From an uncultured Castellaniella sp. (GTDB lineage Bacteria > Pseudomonadota > Gammaproteobacteria > Burkholderiales > Burkholderiaceae_B), in contig NZ_CALKHS010000004.1 in NCBI RefSeq assembly GCF_937988725.1, forward strand, positions 62,001 to 126,000: a DNA stretch of 64,000 bases, written 5' to 3'. The notes beneath the pieces are model-generated. The model was given only the letters and a program-made list of their open reading frames with translations, had not been told where the DNA came from and did not search any database. The translations under genes were made by a program, and so were the position numbers. The number at the start of each line of letters is the position of its first letter. The stretch's first letter is position 1. Below are positions 25,546 through 36,100 of this stretch, one piece after another.

Positions 25546-25568
25546 GGGCCGGTTCGCCCGGTCCTTTT
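25546..25568 (+). terminator. Terminator after gabD
   Basis: GGGCCGG (25546-25552) pairs with CCGGTCC (25558-25564, one G-T pair) around a five-base loop and is followed by TTTT, 24 bases after the gabD stop. Confidence 0.65.
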
Positions 25569-25583
25569 GTTGCATCTGTATCC

Positions 25584-25607
25584 TTGTTACAACCGCACAG
25601 GTTACAA
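25584..25607. promoter_or_regulatory. Repeated GTTACAA site upstream of the polysaccharide operon
   Basis: GTTACAA occurs at 25586-25592 and 25601-25607, 15 bases apart; the first copy is part of the small palindrome TTGTTACAA (25584-25592). A GATAAT that could be a -10 lies at 25616-25621, with no good -35. This may be a regulator site for the polysaccharide genes; the regulator is unknown. Confidence 0.35.
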
Positions 25608-25641
25608 ATATCGCCGATAATCTCGTTTTGTCTATTCGGGA

Positions 25642-26790
25642 TTGTTCTTGAACGCCTCCAGTTTGTCCGCTTCGCTCAGCTGGCCTCTGATCGGGATCGT
25701 GGCTTTCATGGTGGGTGGGTTGATCGTGGTATCCGAACGCTGGCACGGCCGCTTCACCGGGGATACCGATCTGCACAAGCCCCAGGCCATGCACAAGCGC
25801 GCCGCCCCCCGCGTGGGCGGGCTGGCCGTCGTGGCGGGCAGCCTGGCCGGCCTGTTGATGCTGGGGCCGCGCAACATGACCGTGACGTGGCTGTGGCCGG
25901 CCCTGTTCGTGGCCGCCCTGCCAGTCTTCGTCGCGGGGCTCCTGGAAGACATCACCAAGGAAATCGGTTCCGGCAAACGCCTGCTGGCGGCCTTCATTTC
26001 CGCCGGCATCGCCTGGTGGCTGCTGGGGGGCGTGTCGCGCGTCGGCCTGTCCTGGGCCGACTCCCTCCTGTCCAGCTGGCCCATCATTTCCCTGGTCTTC
26101 ACCATGGTGGCCGTGGGCGGCTGCACGCATGCCCTGAACATCGTGGACGGCATGAACGGGCTGGCCGGCATGATCGCCACGCTGATGGCCGTGTCGCTGG
26201 CCCTGGTGGCCCTGCAGGTGCAGGACATTCCCATTTTTCTGATCGCGACGGCGCTGGCGTCGGCCACGCTGGGCTTCCTGGTCTGGAACTTTCCGTTCGG
26301 CCGGGTCTTCCTGGGTGACGGCGGGGCGTATTTCCTGGGGTTCATGCTGGCCGAACTGGCCGTGCAACTGGTGGTGCGCAATCCCGGCGTCTCGCCTTTC
26401 TATGCGCTGGCGGTGCTGTTCTATCCCGTCTTCGAGACCCTGTTTTCCATCTGGCGCCGCAAGTTCAAGCGCGGCGTGCCGGTCGACCAGCCCGACGCCC
26501 TGCACCTGCATCAGCTGGTGTTCCGGCGCCTGGTCCGCGTCACCTTCAGCCGCGACCGCCGCCATGCGCTGCCCGCGCTGTGCAATGCCATGACGTCGCC
26601 TTATCTGTGGCTGCTGGCTCTGATCGGGCTGGTGCCCGCCACCTTGTGGTGGGACAACGCCTGGCTCCTGTGTCTCAGCATGGGAGTATTCGCCGCCGTG
26701 TATATCTGGCTGTATTTCCGCCTGGTAACCTGGCGCCGCCCTCGTTGGCTGCTGCTGCCGTCCCTGGGGCGGCGCGAGCGGCGCGATTAA
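25642..26790 (+). CDS. Undecaprenyl-phosphate HexNAc-1-phosphate transferase (WecA/WbpL family)
   Basis: 382-residue polytopic membrane enzyme that would start a lipid-linked glycan by placing a HexNAc-1-phosphate on undecaprenyl phosphate. Family motifs are HKRAAPRVGG near the N-terminus, GLLEDITKEIGSGKRL, the catalytic NIVDGMNGLAGM, and VFLGDGGAYFLGF. The reading frame opens with TTG (25642); a second TTG two codons later is equally possible and there is no strong ribosome site, so the start is uncertain. First gene of a ten-kilobase glycan operon. Confidence 0.88.
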   Translation: MFLNASSLSASLSWPLIGIVAFMVGGLIVVSERWHGRFTGDTDLHKPQAMHKRAAPRVGGLAVVAGSLAGLLMLGPRNMTVTWLWPALFVAALPVFVAGLLEDITKEIGSGKRLLAAFISAGIAWWLLGGVSRVGLSWADSLLSSWPIISLVFTMVAVGGCTHALNIVDGMNGLAGMIATLMAVSLALVALQVQDIPIFLIATALASATLGFLVWNFPFGRVFLGDGGAYFLGFMLAELAVQLVVRNPGVSPFYALAVLFYPVFETLFSIWRRKFKRGVPVDQPDALHLHQLVFRRLVRVTFSRDRRHALPALCNAMTSPYLWLLALIGLVPATLWWDNAWLLCLSMGVFAAVYIWLYFRLVTWRRPRWLLLPSLGRRERRD

Positions 26791-26832
26791 CGTTCCTTCG
26801 ATCAATACGGCCTTGGAGCCGGGGAGAATTTC

Positions 26833-28107
26833 ATGAACATTCAGGACGTCCGTCTGGCTGTGGTTGGCCTGGGCTATGTGGGTCTGCCGCTGGCGGTTGA
26901 ATTCGGCAAGCAGCGCGATGTGCTTGGATTCGACATCAATACCCGGCGTGTCGAAGAACTGCGTTCCGGCCGCGATCACACGCTGGAAGTCTCCGGACCG
27001 GAACTGGCCGAGGCCGAGCGCCTGCGCTATTCCAGCGATCCGGCCGAACTGGCGTCCGCCAATGTGTTCATCGTCACGGTGCCCACCCCGATCGACCAGT
27101 ACAAGCAGCCGGACCTGACCCCGCTGGAGCGCGCCAGCGAGACCATCGGCCGCATCCTGAAGCGCGGCGACATCGTCATCTATGAATCGACCGTCTATCC
27201 GGGGGCGACCGAGGAGGTCTGCGTGCCGGTGCTGGAACAGATCTCCGGCCTGAAGTTCAACGTCGATTTCTACGCCGGCTACAGCCCGGAACGCATCAAT
27301 CCGGGCGACAAGCAGCACCGCGTGTCCACGATCCGCAAGGTGACCTCGGGCTCGACGCCGGAAGTCGCCGATCTCGTCGACGCCCTGTACCGCCAGATCA
27401 TCACGGCCGGCACCCACAAGGCTTCGTCCATCAAGGTCGCGGAAGCCGCCAAGGTGATCGAGAACACCCAGCGCGACGTGAACATCGCCCTGATCAACGA
27501 ACTGGCCCTGATCTTCAACCGCCTGGGCATCGACACGCTGGACGTCCTGCAGGCGGCCGGCACCAAGTGGAATTTCCTGCCGTTCCGTCCGGGGCTGGTG
27601 GGCGGCCACTGCATCGGCGTGGACCCGTACTACCTGACGCACAAGGCGCAGTCCATCGGCTACCATCCCGAGATCATCCTGGCGGGTCGCCGCCTGAACG
27701 ATTCCATGGGCGGCTACGTCGTGTCGCAGCTGGTCAAGACCATGACCAAGCGTCGCATCCAGGTGCAGGGCTCGCACGTGCTGGTCATGGGGCTGACCTT
27801 CAAGGAAAACTGCCCGGACCTGCGCAACACCCGCGTCGTGGACATCGTGCGCGAACTGGGCGAATACAACATTGCCGTGGACGTCTACGATCCGTGGGTG
27901 GATCCCGCCGAGGCGCAGCACGAATACGGCATCACGCCGGTGTCCAAGCCCACGCCGGCCGCGTACGATGGCATCATCCTGGCCGTCGCCCACGAACAGT
28001 TCGCCGCCATGGGCGCGGCGGCCCTGCGGGCGCTGGGCAAGCCGGAACACGTCCTGTATGACCTGAAGTACGTGCTGGACGCCGGCGAATCCGATCTGCG
28101 TCTATAA
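26833..28107 (+). CDS. tviB: UDP-N-acetyl-hexosamine 6-dehydrogenase (TviB/WbpO type)
   Basis: 424-residue NAD-dependent nucleotide-sugar dehydrogenase that oxidises C6 of UDP-GlcNAc or UDP-GalNAc to the uronic acid. N-terminal Rossmann motif GLGYVGLP (about 12-19), catalytic Cys in GGHCIGVDPYYL, and the C-terminal UDP-binding domain (LTFKENCPDLRNTRV). Paired directly with a TviC-like epimerase, as in the Salmonella Vi antigen and Pseudomonas O6 pathways, so the product is probably UDP-GalNAcA. ATG with a GGGGAG ribosome site. Confidence 0.9.
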   Translation: MNIQDVRLAVVGLGYVGLPLAVEFGKQRDVLGFDINTRRVEELRSGRDHTLEVSGPELAEAERLRYSSDPAELASANVFIVTVPTPIDQYKQPDLTPLERASETIGRILKRGDIVIYESTVYPGATEEVCVPVLEQISGLKFNVDFYAGYSPERINPGDKQHRVSTIRKVTSGSTPEVADLVDALYRQIITAGTHKASSIKVAEAAKVIENTQRDVNIALINELALIFNRLGIDTLDVLQAAGTKWNFLPFRPGLVGGHCIGVDPYYLTHKAQSIGYHPEIILAGRRLNDSMGGYVVSQLVKTMTKRRIQVQGSHVLVMGLTFKENCPDLRNTRVVDIVRELGEYNIAVDVYDPWVDPAEAQHEYGITPVSKPTPAAYDGIILAVAHEQFAAMGAAALRALGKPEHVLYDLKYVLDAGESDLRL

Positions 28108-28122
28108 GGTAGGTGTGAAGTC

Positions 28123-29144
<1,022 letters not shown>

Positions 29145-29148
<4 letters not shown>

Positions 29149-30509
29149 TTGCTTTCCTGACGCGCCGGTTCTCGGCCCTGCATGCCGATCATCGGCGGAT
29201 CGCCCTGGGGGCCGCCCGGGTGGCCTTCTTCCTGCTGATGGGCAAGGCCGTCGGGGCGTTCAAGGAAATGGCCGTGGCCTACCGCTACGGCATCAGCAAC
29301 GTGGTGGACGCCTATCAGTTCACCCTGACCATGGCCAACTGGCTGCCCGTCACCCTGGTGGGCGCCTTTTCGGTCGTGCTCATTCCGGCGCTGGTGCGCA
29401 GCCGCCGGGGCGACGCAGGCCAGCATGGCCGCTTCCTGGGGGAATTGCTGGCCTGGACGCTGGGGCTGGGGCTGATCATCGCCGTGCTCTCGGTATTCGC
29501 CTGGCCGCTGGTGCTGCGGGTGGCCGGCCAGGGCCTGTCGCCCGAGGTGCGGGACATGAGCAGCCTGCTGATCCTGGGATTCGCGCCGGCGGCGCTGTTC
29601 ACGGTCTGGACGGGCCTGAGCGCGGCCCGCCTGCGGGCGCACGAGCGGCACATCAACACCTTGCTGGATAGCGTGCCGGCCCTGATGATCCTGGTCTGGG
29701 TGCTGGCCGCCCCGGCCGACGCCGGCGTGATGCCGCTGCTGTGGGGGACGGTGCTGGGCTATGCCCTGCAATCGTTCTGGCAGGACCGGCTGGCGCGGCG
29801 GGCCGACGGCGTTCCCGCCCGGGTGCGCCTGAGCCGCCAGTCGCCGCAATGGTCCACCCTGGCGGCGGCGGCCGGCATCATGCTGGTGGGCCAGCTGGCC
29901 ATGAGTTTCGTCGGCCCGATCGATCAGTACACGGCCGCGCAGCTGGGGCAGAATGCCAATGCCACGCTGGGCTATGCGGCCCGCCTCCTGTCCCTGATGA
30001 TCGGCCTGGGGGCCGCGTCGGTCGGCCGGGCGGCTCTGCCGGTGCTCGCCGACATCCAGGGGCGGGGGGATGCGGCCCATGCGCGGGCCATGGCCCTGAA
30101 ATGGTCCAGCGCCATGCTGGGCATCGGCGCCGTCGTGGTGCTGCTGGGCTGGTGGCTGGCGCCCTGGCTCGTGTCGCTGCTGTTCGAACGCGGGGCCTTC
30201 ACCGCCCGGGATACGATGGCGGTGGCCCAGGTGCTGCGCTGGGGCCTGCTGCAATTGCCCTTCTTTTTCGGCGTGCTGATCCTGGTGCAGCTTCTGGCCA
30301 GCCAGAACCGCTACGGCTGGATGGCGGCGATCGCCGTGCTGAATTTCTTGATCAAGGCAGGCATGAACGCCGTGCTGGCCCCCCGCATGGGGGTCGCGGG
30401 CATCATGCTGGCGACCAGCCTGATGTATGCGCTGTCATACGCGGCCTACCTGGTCCTGGTCCTGCGTGTGCGGCCGGACGCGCGATCCGGCAAGGAAGTG
30501 AACGAATGA
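29145..30509 (+). CDS. MurJ/MviN-family lipid-linked oligosaccharide flippase
   Basis: 454-residue membrane protein with about 12-14 helices, of the MOP superfamily MurJ/MviN branch. Recognisable parts are GKAVGAFKEMAVAYRYGISNVVDAYQFT near the N-terminus and LLFERGAFTARDT in the second half. It lies inside a glycan operon without another flippase, so export of an undecaprenyl-linked glycan (Wzx-like role) is more likely than the essential lipid II flippase role. TTG start overlapping the epimerase stop (TTGA), and ATGA overlap with the next gene. Confidence 0.85.
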
Positions 30510-31633
30510 CACGAGCCCGTACCGATCTGATGATCGTGATTCATTCCCTGCGCGGCGGCGGCGCCGAGCGGGTGGCCGTCGACATGGCCGCGTACTGGCA
30601 GTCGCGCGGCTGCCGGGTCAGCCTCGTCACCCAGACGGCGGCGGGCCAGGATGCCTATCCCATCCCGCCGGGGGTCGAGCGCCATGCCCTGGGCCTGGCC
30701 GGCGACAGCGCCGGACTCCTGGGAGCGCTCTGGGGCAACGCCCGGCGGTGCTGGGCCTTGCGGCGGTTGGTGCGCCGGCAGCGGCCCGCCGTCGTCCTGG
30801 GCATGATGACGAGCGGCTCCGTGCTGAGTGTGCTGGCCGCCCGGGGCGCCGGCGGCCGGGTGATCGCCACGGAACACACGCATCCGCCCACCTTGCCCTT
30901 GCCGGATGTCTGGCAGCGCCTGCGCCGCTGGACCTATGCGCGCGCCGACGCTGTCATCGCCCTGACGCGGGGGACGGCGCAGTGGCTGGACGAGGAAATC
31001 CCCGGCGTGCAGGCCCAGGTGATCCCCAACGCCGTGCACTGGCCCCTGGCCGACGAGGAGCCCCGGCTGGAGCCGCCGAGCGCGCCCGGCCGGCGCCGCC
31101 TGCTGGCCGTGGGGCGCCTGCACCCGGTGAAGGGTTTCGATTGTCTGCTGCGGGCCTTCGCGGACCTGACCCGGATGTGCGACGACTGGGATCTGACCAT
31201 CCTGGGCGAGGGATCGGAGCGCGCCGCCCTGGAGGCCTTGCGCGACGAACTGGGCCTGCGGGACCGGGTCAGCCTGCCCGGGCGGGTCGGCAACATGGCC
31301 GCCTGGTACCAGGCATCGGACCTGTACGTGCTCAGCTCCCAGGCCGAGGGCTTGTCCAATACCCTGCTGGAAGCCATGGCCAGCGGGCTGCCCTGCGTGG
31401 CGTTCGATTGCGAAAACGGCCCGCGCGAGATCATCCGCGACGGCATCGACGGGGTGCTGGTGCGGCCGGTGCAGGATCCGCAGGCGCTGGCCGCGCAGCT
31501 CTTCGCCCTGATGAAGGACGAGGATCTGCGGGCGCAGTACGCGAGCCGGGCGACGGACGTGCGGGATCGCTTCAGCACGGCGCGGATCATGGCCCTGTGG
31601 GAACAGGTCTTCCAGGGCGGGGAGGGCGGCTGA
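30506..31633 (+). CDS. Glycosyltransferase, GT4 family (first)
   Basis: 375-residue GT-B fold retaining glycosyltransferase. N-terminal acceptor domain begins LMIVIHSLRGGGAERVAVDM; the nucleotide-sugar domain shows LLAVGRLHPVKGFDCLLRAF and the donor-binding EGLSNTLLEAMASGLPCVAFD with the E-x7-E pattern. Resembles transferases acting on GalNAc-containing glycans, but donor and acceptor cannot be told. The frame is open upstream; the ATG that overlaps the flippase stop by four bases was chosen because the family start follows it. Confidence 0.88.
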   Translation: MTRARTDLMIVIHSLRGGGAERVAVDMAAYWQSRGCRVSLVTQTAAGQDAYPIPPGVERHALGLAGDSAGLLGALWGNARRCWALRRLVRRQRPAVVLGMMTSGSVLSVLAARGAGGRVIATEHTHPPTLPLPDVWQRLRRWTYARADAVIALTRGTAQWLDEEIPGVQAQVIPNAVHWPLADEEPRLEPPSAPGRRRLLAVGRLHPVKGFDCLLRAFADLTRMCDDWDLTILGEGSERAALEALRDELGLRDRVSLPGRVGNMAAWYQASDLYVLSSQAEGLSNTLLEAMASGLPCVAFDCENGPREIIRDGIDGVLVRPVQDPQALAAQLFALMKDEDLRAQYASRATDVRDRFSTARIMALWEQVFQGGEGG

Positions 31634-32725
31634 ATGCGCATCCTGTTCCTGGTCAGTTCCATGCATGGCGGCGGCGCGGAACGGGTCGCGGCGACGCTGG
31701 CCAACGCCTGGGCGCGGCGCGGCGACGAGGTCACGCTGGTGTGCTGCTATTCGGGCAGGGGAAGCTGCATGCAGCATCTGGAGCCGGGCGTGCGGCTGAT
31801 GTGGCTGGCGGACCGGGTGCGCGGGCCCGCCTGGCTGCGGCCCGTCGCCAAGCTCCTGGCCCTGCGGCGGCTGGCGCGCGAACTGCGGCCGGACCGCGTG
31901 CTGTCCTTCCTGACGAACGTGAACGTCACCGCCTTGCTGGCCACCCGGGGCTTGGGGCTGCCGGTGGTGGTCAGCGAACGCACCGACCCGGCGCACAGCG
32001 TGAACCTGGAGCCCGCCTTGCGGTGGCTGCGCCGCCTGACCTATCCCTGGGCGCACCGGGTCGTGGTGCAGACGCGGCAGAGCATTCCGCATCTGCTGCA
32101 GGTGGCGCCCGGCGTGAGCCGGATCGCGGCCATTCCGAATCCCTTGCCCGACGGCCTGCCTGCGCCGCGCGCGGCGGAGCCCTCCGCCGGACGGCGGCGC
32201 CTGATGGCGCTGGGGCGCTTCAACCCGGTCAAGCAGTTCGACCGCTTGATCGAAGCCTTTGCCGGCCTGGCCGGCGCGTATCCCGATTGGGATCTGTGGA
32301 TCTGGGGCGATGGCGCCCAGCGGGCTGCCTGCCTGCGACGGGTGGAGACGCTGGGCCTGTCGGAGCGGATCCATCTGCCGGGATTCAGCCAGACGCCCTG
32401 GGACGATCTGGCGACGGGGCACGGTTTCGTGCTGAATTCGCGGGTCGAAGGCTTTCCCAATGCCTTGCTGGAAGCCATGGCGCTGGGGCTGCCGTGCGTG
32501 GCCACAGACTGCCCGTCCGGGCCGGCCGAATTGACGCGGGCGGGAGAGGTGGCCACACTGGTGCCTTTGGGCGACGACGCGGCCCTGGCGCAGGCTCTGA
32601 GGCAGTTGATGCAGTCCACGCCGGCGGATCGGGAAGCCCGGGGGCGGCAGGCGGCCGAATCCGTGCGCGGCCGCTACGGTCTGGAGACGATCCTGCGGTC
32701 CTGGGATGCGGCCTGGACTGAATGA
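31634..32725 (+). CDS. Glycosyltransferase, GT4 family (second)
   Basis: 363-residue GT-B transferase starting immediately after the previous stop. Similar overall plan to its neighbour (MRILFLVSSMHGGGAERVAATL versus LMIVIHSLRGGGAERVAVDM; EGFPNALLEAMALGLPCVATD), so the two look like diverged paralogues. The acceptor-side SERTDPAH motif resembles the EHTH motif in the neighbour. Cytoplasmic, membrane-associated role in glycan assembly; linkage unknown. Confidence 0.88.
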   Translation: MRILFLVSSMHGGGAERVAATLANAWARRGDEVTLVCCYSGRGSCMQHLEPGVRLMWLADRVRGPAWLRPVAKLLALRRLARELRPDRVLSFLTNVNVTALLATRGLGLPVVVSERTDPAHSVNLEPALRWLRRLTYPWAHRVVVQTRQSIPHLLQVAPGVSRIAAIPNPLPDGLPAPRAAEPSAGRRRLMALGRFNPVKQFDRLIEAFAGLAGAYPDWDLWIWGDGAQRAACLRRVETLGLSERIHLPGFSQTPWDDLATGHGFVLNSRVEGFPNALLEAMALGLPCVATDCPSGPAELTRAGEVATLVPLGDDAALAQALRQLMQSTPADREARGRQAAESVRGRYGLETILRSWDAAWTE

Positions 32726-35169
32726 ATATGGAAGACACTGTCATGGAGATCAGCCCGGCGTCCGCGCCCTCGGTACAAGCGCCCCTGCGGGTCATGCACA
32801 TCATTTCCGGCCTGCTGCACGGCGGCGCGGAAACCGTGCTGCAGCGCCTGACGACGGCGCCCGGCACGCGCGTGCGCCACACGGTGGTGTCCATGCGCGG
32901 CGAGGGCGTCATGGGCGCATCGCTGCGGGATGCCGGCGTCGAGGTGATCTCCCTGGACATGCAGGGGGCCCTGGGGTCGGTGCGCGGCCTGTGGCGCCTG
33001 TATCGCCTGTTGCGCGGCCGCCGGCCCGACGTGGTCCAGACCTGGATGTACCACGCCGATCTGATCGGCGGGGTGCTGGCACGCCTGGCCGGCATCCGGG
33101 CGGTGGCCTGGGGGGTGCGCAATTCGGGGGTCAGCCTGGCGGAAAGCAGCCGCTCGTCGCGCATTACCGCCTGGCTCTGCGCCCGGGTCTCGGGCTGGGC
33201 GCCGGGCGTCATCGTCGCCTGCGCGCGCCGCGCGGCCCAGGTGCATCGCGGCTGGGGCTATCGGGACGATCGCATGCTGGTGATCCCCAACGGCTACGAT
33301 CTGTCGATCTGGCGCCCCGACGACGACGCGCGCCGGACCTGGCGCGCGGCCTGGAAAGTGCCCGACGACGCGGTCCTGCTGGGCTGCGTCGCCCGCTGGA
33401 ATCCCCTGAAGGATCACGGCAATCTGCTGGCCGCCCTGGCCCTGTGCGTCCGGACGCATCCGACGCTGCGCTGCGCCCTGATCGGCCTGGGCATGTCGCG
33501 CGACAATGCCGAACTGGTCGCCCAGGCGCGGCATTACGGCCTGCTGGACCATCTGATCTTCCTGGGCCGCCGCGACGACGTGCCCGCCCTGATGCCGGCG
33601 CTGGACATCCATGTCCTGTCGAGCAAAGCCGAAGGCTTCCCCAATGTGGTGTCCGAAGCCATGGCCGCCGGAGTGGCCTGCGTCGTCACCGACGTGGGCG
33701 ACGCGGCCGACATCGTCGGGGAATACGGCTGGGTGGCCCCGCCCCGGGACGCCGTCGCGCTGGCGCGGGCCATCGGCCAGGCCATCGACGAAGTGAGCCG
33801 CCCCTCGTGGCCGCAGCGCCGCGAACAGGCGCGGGATTCCGTGGCGCGGCGCTACAGCCTGCAGACCATGGTGGATCGCTACGAGGCGGTCTGGCGCCGC
33901 CTGGCGTCCGATTTCCCGACGCCGGCGGCGCGCGGGGCCGAATCTTCGGCGTCCGCCGCTTTCGCGCGCGATGCGGGCGGCGCCACGGCGGCCGGCGAGG
34001 CTCATACGGGTGCGGCATTCGCCGCTGCGGGCCGTCCCCGCCTGCTGTTCTTCATCACCAATCCCGCCTTCCTGGTGTCCCACCGCCTGCCGGTGGCCGT
34101 GGCGGCGCGGGACGCCGGCTACGAGGTGCACGTCGCCTCCATGGGCGGGCCGGCGGTCGCCGAACTGGAGGCCCTGGGATTCATCCATCACCGCCTGCCT
34201 TTGTCGCGCACCAGCATGCGGCCCTGGACCGAGGCCCGCAGTCTCTGGGCCATCTGGCGGCTGTTTCGCCGGGTGCGGCCGGATCTGGTGCATGCCGTCA
34301 CGCTCAAATCCGTGCTGTACGGCGGTATCGCCAGCCGTCTGGCGGGGGTGCCCGCCTATGTGGCGGCGATTTCGGGGCTGGGCTACGTCTTCATCCAGGG
34401 CTCGGGCGCGCGCGGCGCGCTCAAGCGCCTGGCCCTGGTCCTGTACCGCCTCGCGCTGGGGCATGCCAACAGCCGGGTGATCTTCCAGAACACCTCGGAC
34501 CGGGACGTGCTGGTGCAAGCCGGAGCGGTGCGACCGGGGCAGGTCGTGATGGTGCGGGGTTCGGGCGTGGACCTGGATCGTTTCGCTCCGGCTCCCTGGC
34601 CCGAAGGCCCGGTGACGGTCGCCATGGCCAGCCGCCTGCTGCGCGACAAGGGCGTGCGGGAATTCGTCGCCGCCGCCCGGCTGTCCGCCGCCCGGGGCGA
34701 CGGCGTGCGTTGGCGCCTGGCGGGCAGCCCGGACCTGGAAAACCCGGCGTCCGTGCAGACCGATGAGCTGCAGGCCTGGAAGGCCGAAGGCGTGGTCGAT
34801 TGCGTGGGCGAGTGCGCCGACGTGGCGGGGCTGTATGCGCAGGCCCATATCGTGGCGCTGCCGTCCTATCGCGAAGGCCTGCCCAAGTCCCTGATCGAGG
34901 CCGCCGCCTGCGGCCGCCCGGTCGTCACTACCGACGTGCCCGGATGCCGGGACGTCATCGAGCCCGACGTCAGCGGCCTGCTGGTCCCCGCCCGGGATGC
35001 ACAGGCCCTGGCCGACGCGGTCGGCCGGCTGGCGGGCGATGCCGGCCTGCGGGAACGCATGGGCGCGGCGGGCCGCGCCCTGGCGCAGCGTGATTTCGGC
35101 CTGGAGGGCATTGTCCGGGCCCATCTGGCGGTGTATGCGGATCTGCTGCCGGCCCGGCGCGACGCTTGA
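32722..35169 (+). CDS. Bifunctional glycosyltransferase: two fused GT4 modules
   Basis: 815 residues forming two complete GT-B transferases in one chain. Module 1 (about 22-395) starts RVMHIISGLLHGGAETVLQR and has the donor motif EGFPNVVSEAMAAGVACVVTD. An Ala-rich linker (about 398-437) follows. Module 2 (438-811) starts RPRLLFFITNPAFLVSHRLP, resembles PglA-like transferases, and has EGLPKSLIEAAACGRPVVTTD. Both modules keep their donor-binding glutamates, so two sugar additions by one polypeptide are likely. ATGA overlap with the previous gene; alternative ATG starts lie two and seven codons in. Confidence 0.87.
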   Translation: MNMEDTVMEISPASAPSVQAPLRVMHIISGLLHGGAETVLQRLTTAPGTRVRHTVVSMRGEGVMGASLRDAGVEVISLDMQGALGSVRGLWRLYRLLRGRRPDVVQTWMYHADLIGGVLARLAGIRAVAWGVRNSGVSLAESSRSSRITAWLCARVSGWAPGVIVACARRAAQVHRGWGYRDDRMLVIPNGYDLSIWRPDDDARRTWRAAWKVPDDAVLLGCVARWNPLKDHGNLLAALALCVRTHPTLRCALIGLGMSRDNAELVAQARHYGLLDHLIFLGRRDDVPALMPALDIHVLSSKAEGFPNVVSEAMAAGVACVVTDVGDAADIVGEYGWVAPPRDAVALARAIGQAIDEVSRPSWPQRREQARDSVARRYSLQTMVDRYEAVWRRLASDFPTPAARGAESSASAAFARDAGGATAAGEAHTGAAFAAAGRPRLLFFITNPAFLVSHRLPVAVAARDAGYEVHVASMGGPAVAELEALGFIHHRLPLSRTSMRPWTEARSLWAIWRLFRRVRPDLVHAVTLKSVLYGGIASRLAGVPAYVAAISGLGYVFIQGSGARGALKRLALVLYRLALGHANSRVIFQNTSDRDVLVQAGAVRPGQVVMVRGSGVDLDRFAPAPWPEGPVTVAMASRLLRDKGVREFVAAARLSAARGDGVRWRLAGSPDLENPASVQTDELQAWKAEGVVDCVGECADVAGLYAQAHIVALPSYREGLPKSLIEAAACGRPVVTTDVPGCRDVIEPDVSGLLVPARDAQALADAVGRLAGDAGLRERMGAAGRALAQRDFGLEGIVRAHLAVYADLLPARRDA

Positions 35170-35180
35170 AGGAGCCCCCC

Positions 35181-35981
35181 GTGTCCGGCATCCATAATCG
35201 TTTCAAGGCCTCCCTGCATGACGGCGCGGTGCCCGGCATCGGCCTGTTCCTGGGTCTGTGCAGCCCGTACAGCGCCGATCTGCTGGCCGGTACGGGCTTC
35301 GATTGGCTGCTGATCGACGCCGAGCACGGCCCCAATGACGTGCGCACCGTGCTGGCGCAACTGCAGGCGCTGACCGGGCAGGGGGCCGAGGTTCTGGTGC
35401 GCACGGTCGACCACGACCCCGCGCGCATCAAGCAGTTGCTGGATATCGGCGTGCAAAGCCTGCTGGTCCCCATGGTGGATTCCGCCGAGCAGGCGCGGGC
35501 CCTGGTGCGGGCGACGCGCTATCCCCCCGCCGGCATGCGCGGCGTCGGATCGGCGCTGGCGCGGGCTTCGCGCTGGAACGGCGTGCCCGGATATCTGCAG
35601 CAGGCCAACGAGCAGATCTGCCTGATCGTGCAGGCGGAATCCCTGGCGGCTCTGGCGGCCCTGGACGACATCCTGGCGGTCGACGGGGTGGATGCCGTGT
35701 TCCTGGGGCCGTCGGATCTGGCCGCTTCCATGGGGCTTCTGGGGCAGCCCGGACATGCGGAGGTCAAGGCGGCGGTGCTGGACGCGATCGCCCGGATCAC
35801 GCGCAGCGGCAAGGCCGCCGGCGTCTTCGCCACGCAACTGGATGCCGCCCGGGAATTCTGCCGCGCCGGCGCCCGCTTCGTGGCCGTCGGCACCGATACG
35901 CTGCTGCTGCGCCACGCCGCCGAGGGCCTGGCCAGGGCCTTCCGGGATGGCGCCGACCAGGCGGCAGGGGCGGGGTACTGA
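35181..35981 (+). CDS. HpcH/HpaI-family class II aldolase
   Basis: 266-residue Mg2+-dependent pyruvate aldolase of the HpaI type (4-hydroxy-2-oxo-heptanedioate or 2-keto-3-deoxy-sugar-acid aldolases). Family blocks: GLFLGLCSPYSADLLAGTGFDWLLIDAEHGPND, the active-site Arg in VLVRTVDHDP, VQSLLVPMVDSAEQA, and GPSDLAASMG. The GTG at 35181 was preferred because a GGAG site precedes it; an earlier TTG in frame overlaps the glycosyltransferase. It is joined to the glycan operon by a gap of only 11 bases and cut off from the catabolic cluster by a strong terminator, which is unexpected for such an enzyme. Confidence 0.88.
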   Translation: MSGIHNRFKASLHDGAVPGIGLFLGLCSPYSADLLAGTGFDWLLIDAEHGPNDVRTVLAQLQALTGQGAEVLVRTVDHDPARIKQLLDIGVQSLLVPMVDSAEQARALVRATRYPPAGMRGVGSALARASRWNGVPGYLQQANEQICLIVQAESLAALAALDDILAVDGVDAVFLGPSDLAASMGLLGQPGHAEVKAAVLDAIARITRSGKAAGVFATQLDAAREFCRAGARFVAVGTDTLLLRHAAEGLARAFRDGADQAAGAGY

Positions 35982-36030
35982 ATGACGTAGTCGGCCCTTC
36001 GCTTCGTTTTCACCTCTGCTCCGGGATGCG

Positions 36031-36058
36031 GGCCCGCCTTGTCAGGCGGGCCTTTTTT
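36031..36058 (+). terminator. Strong terminator ending the glycan operon
   Basis: GGCCCGCC (36031-36038) and GGCGGGCC (36045-36052) form an eight-pair stem with a six-base loop, followed by TTTTTT. Confidence 0.9.
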
Positions 36059-36100
36059 GTGTCCGCAGGTCTTGAATCAGTGTTTTCCCTAGTTCCATAT

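Noticed and set aside
25483..28050. 855-codon minus-strand frame covering the first glycan genes
   Set aside because: Spans gabD end, the WecA-like gene and tviB in the opposite strand; composition is typical of a shadow and it would require overlapping three real genes.
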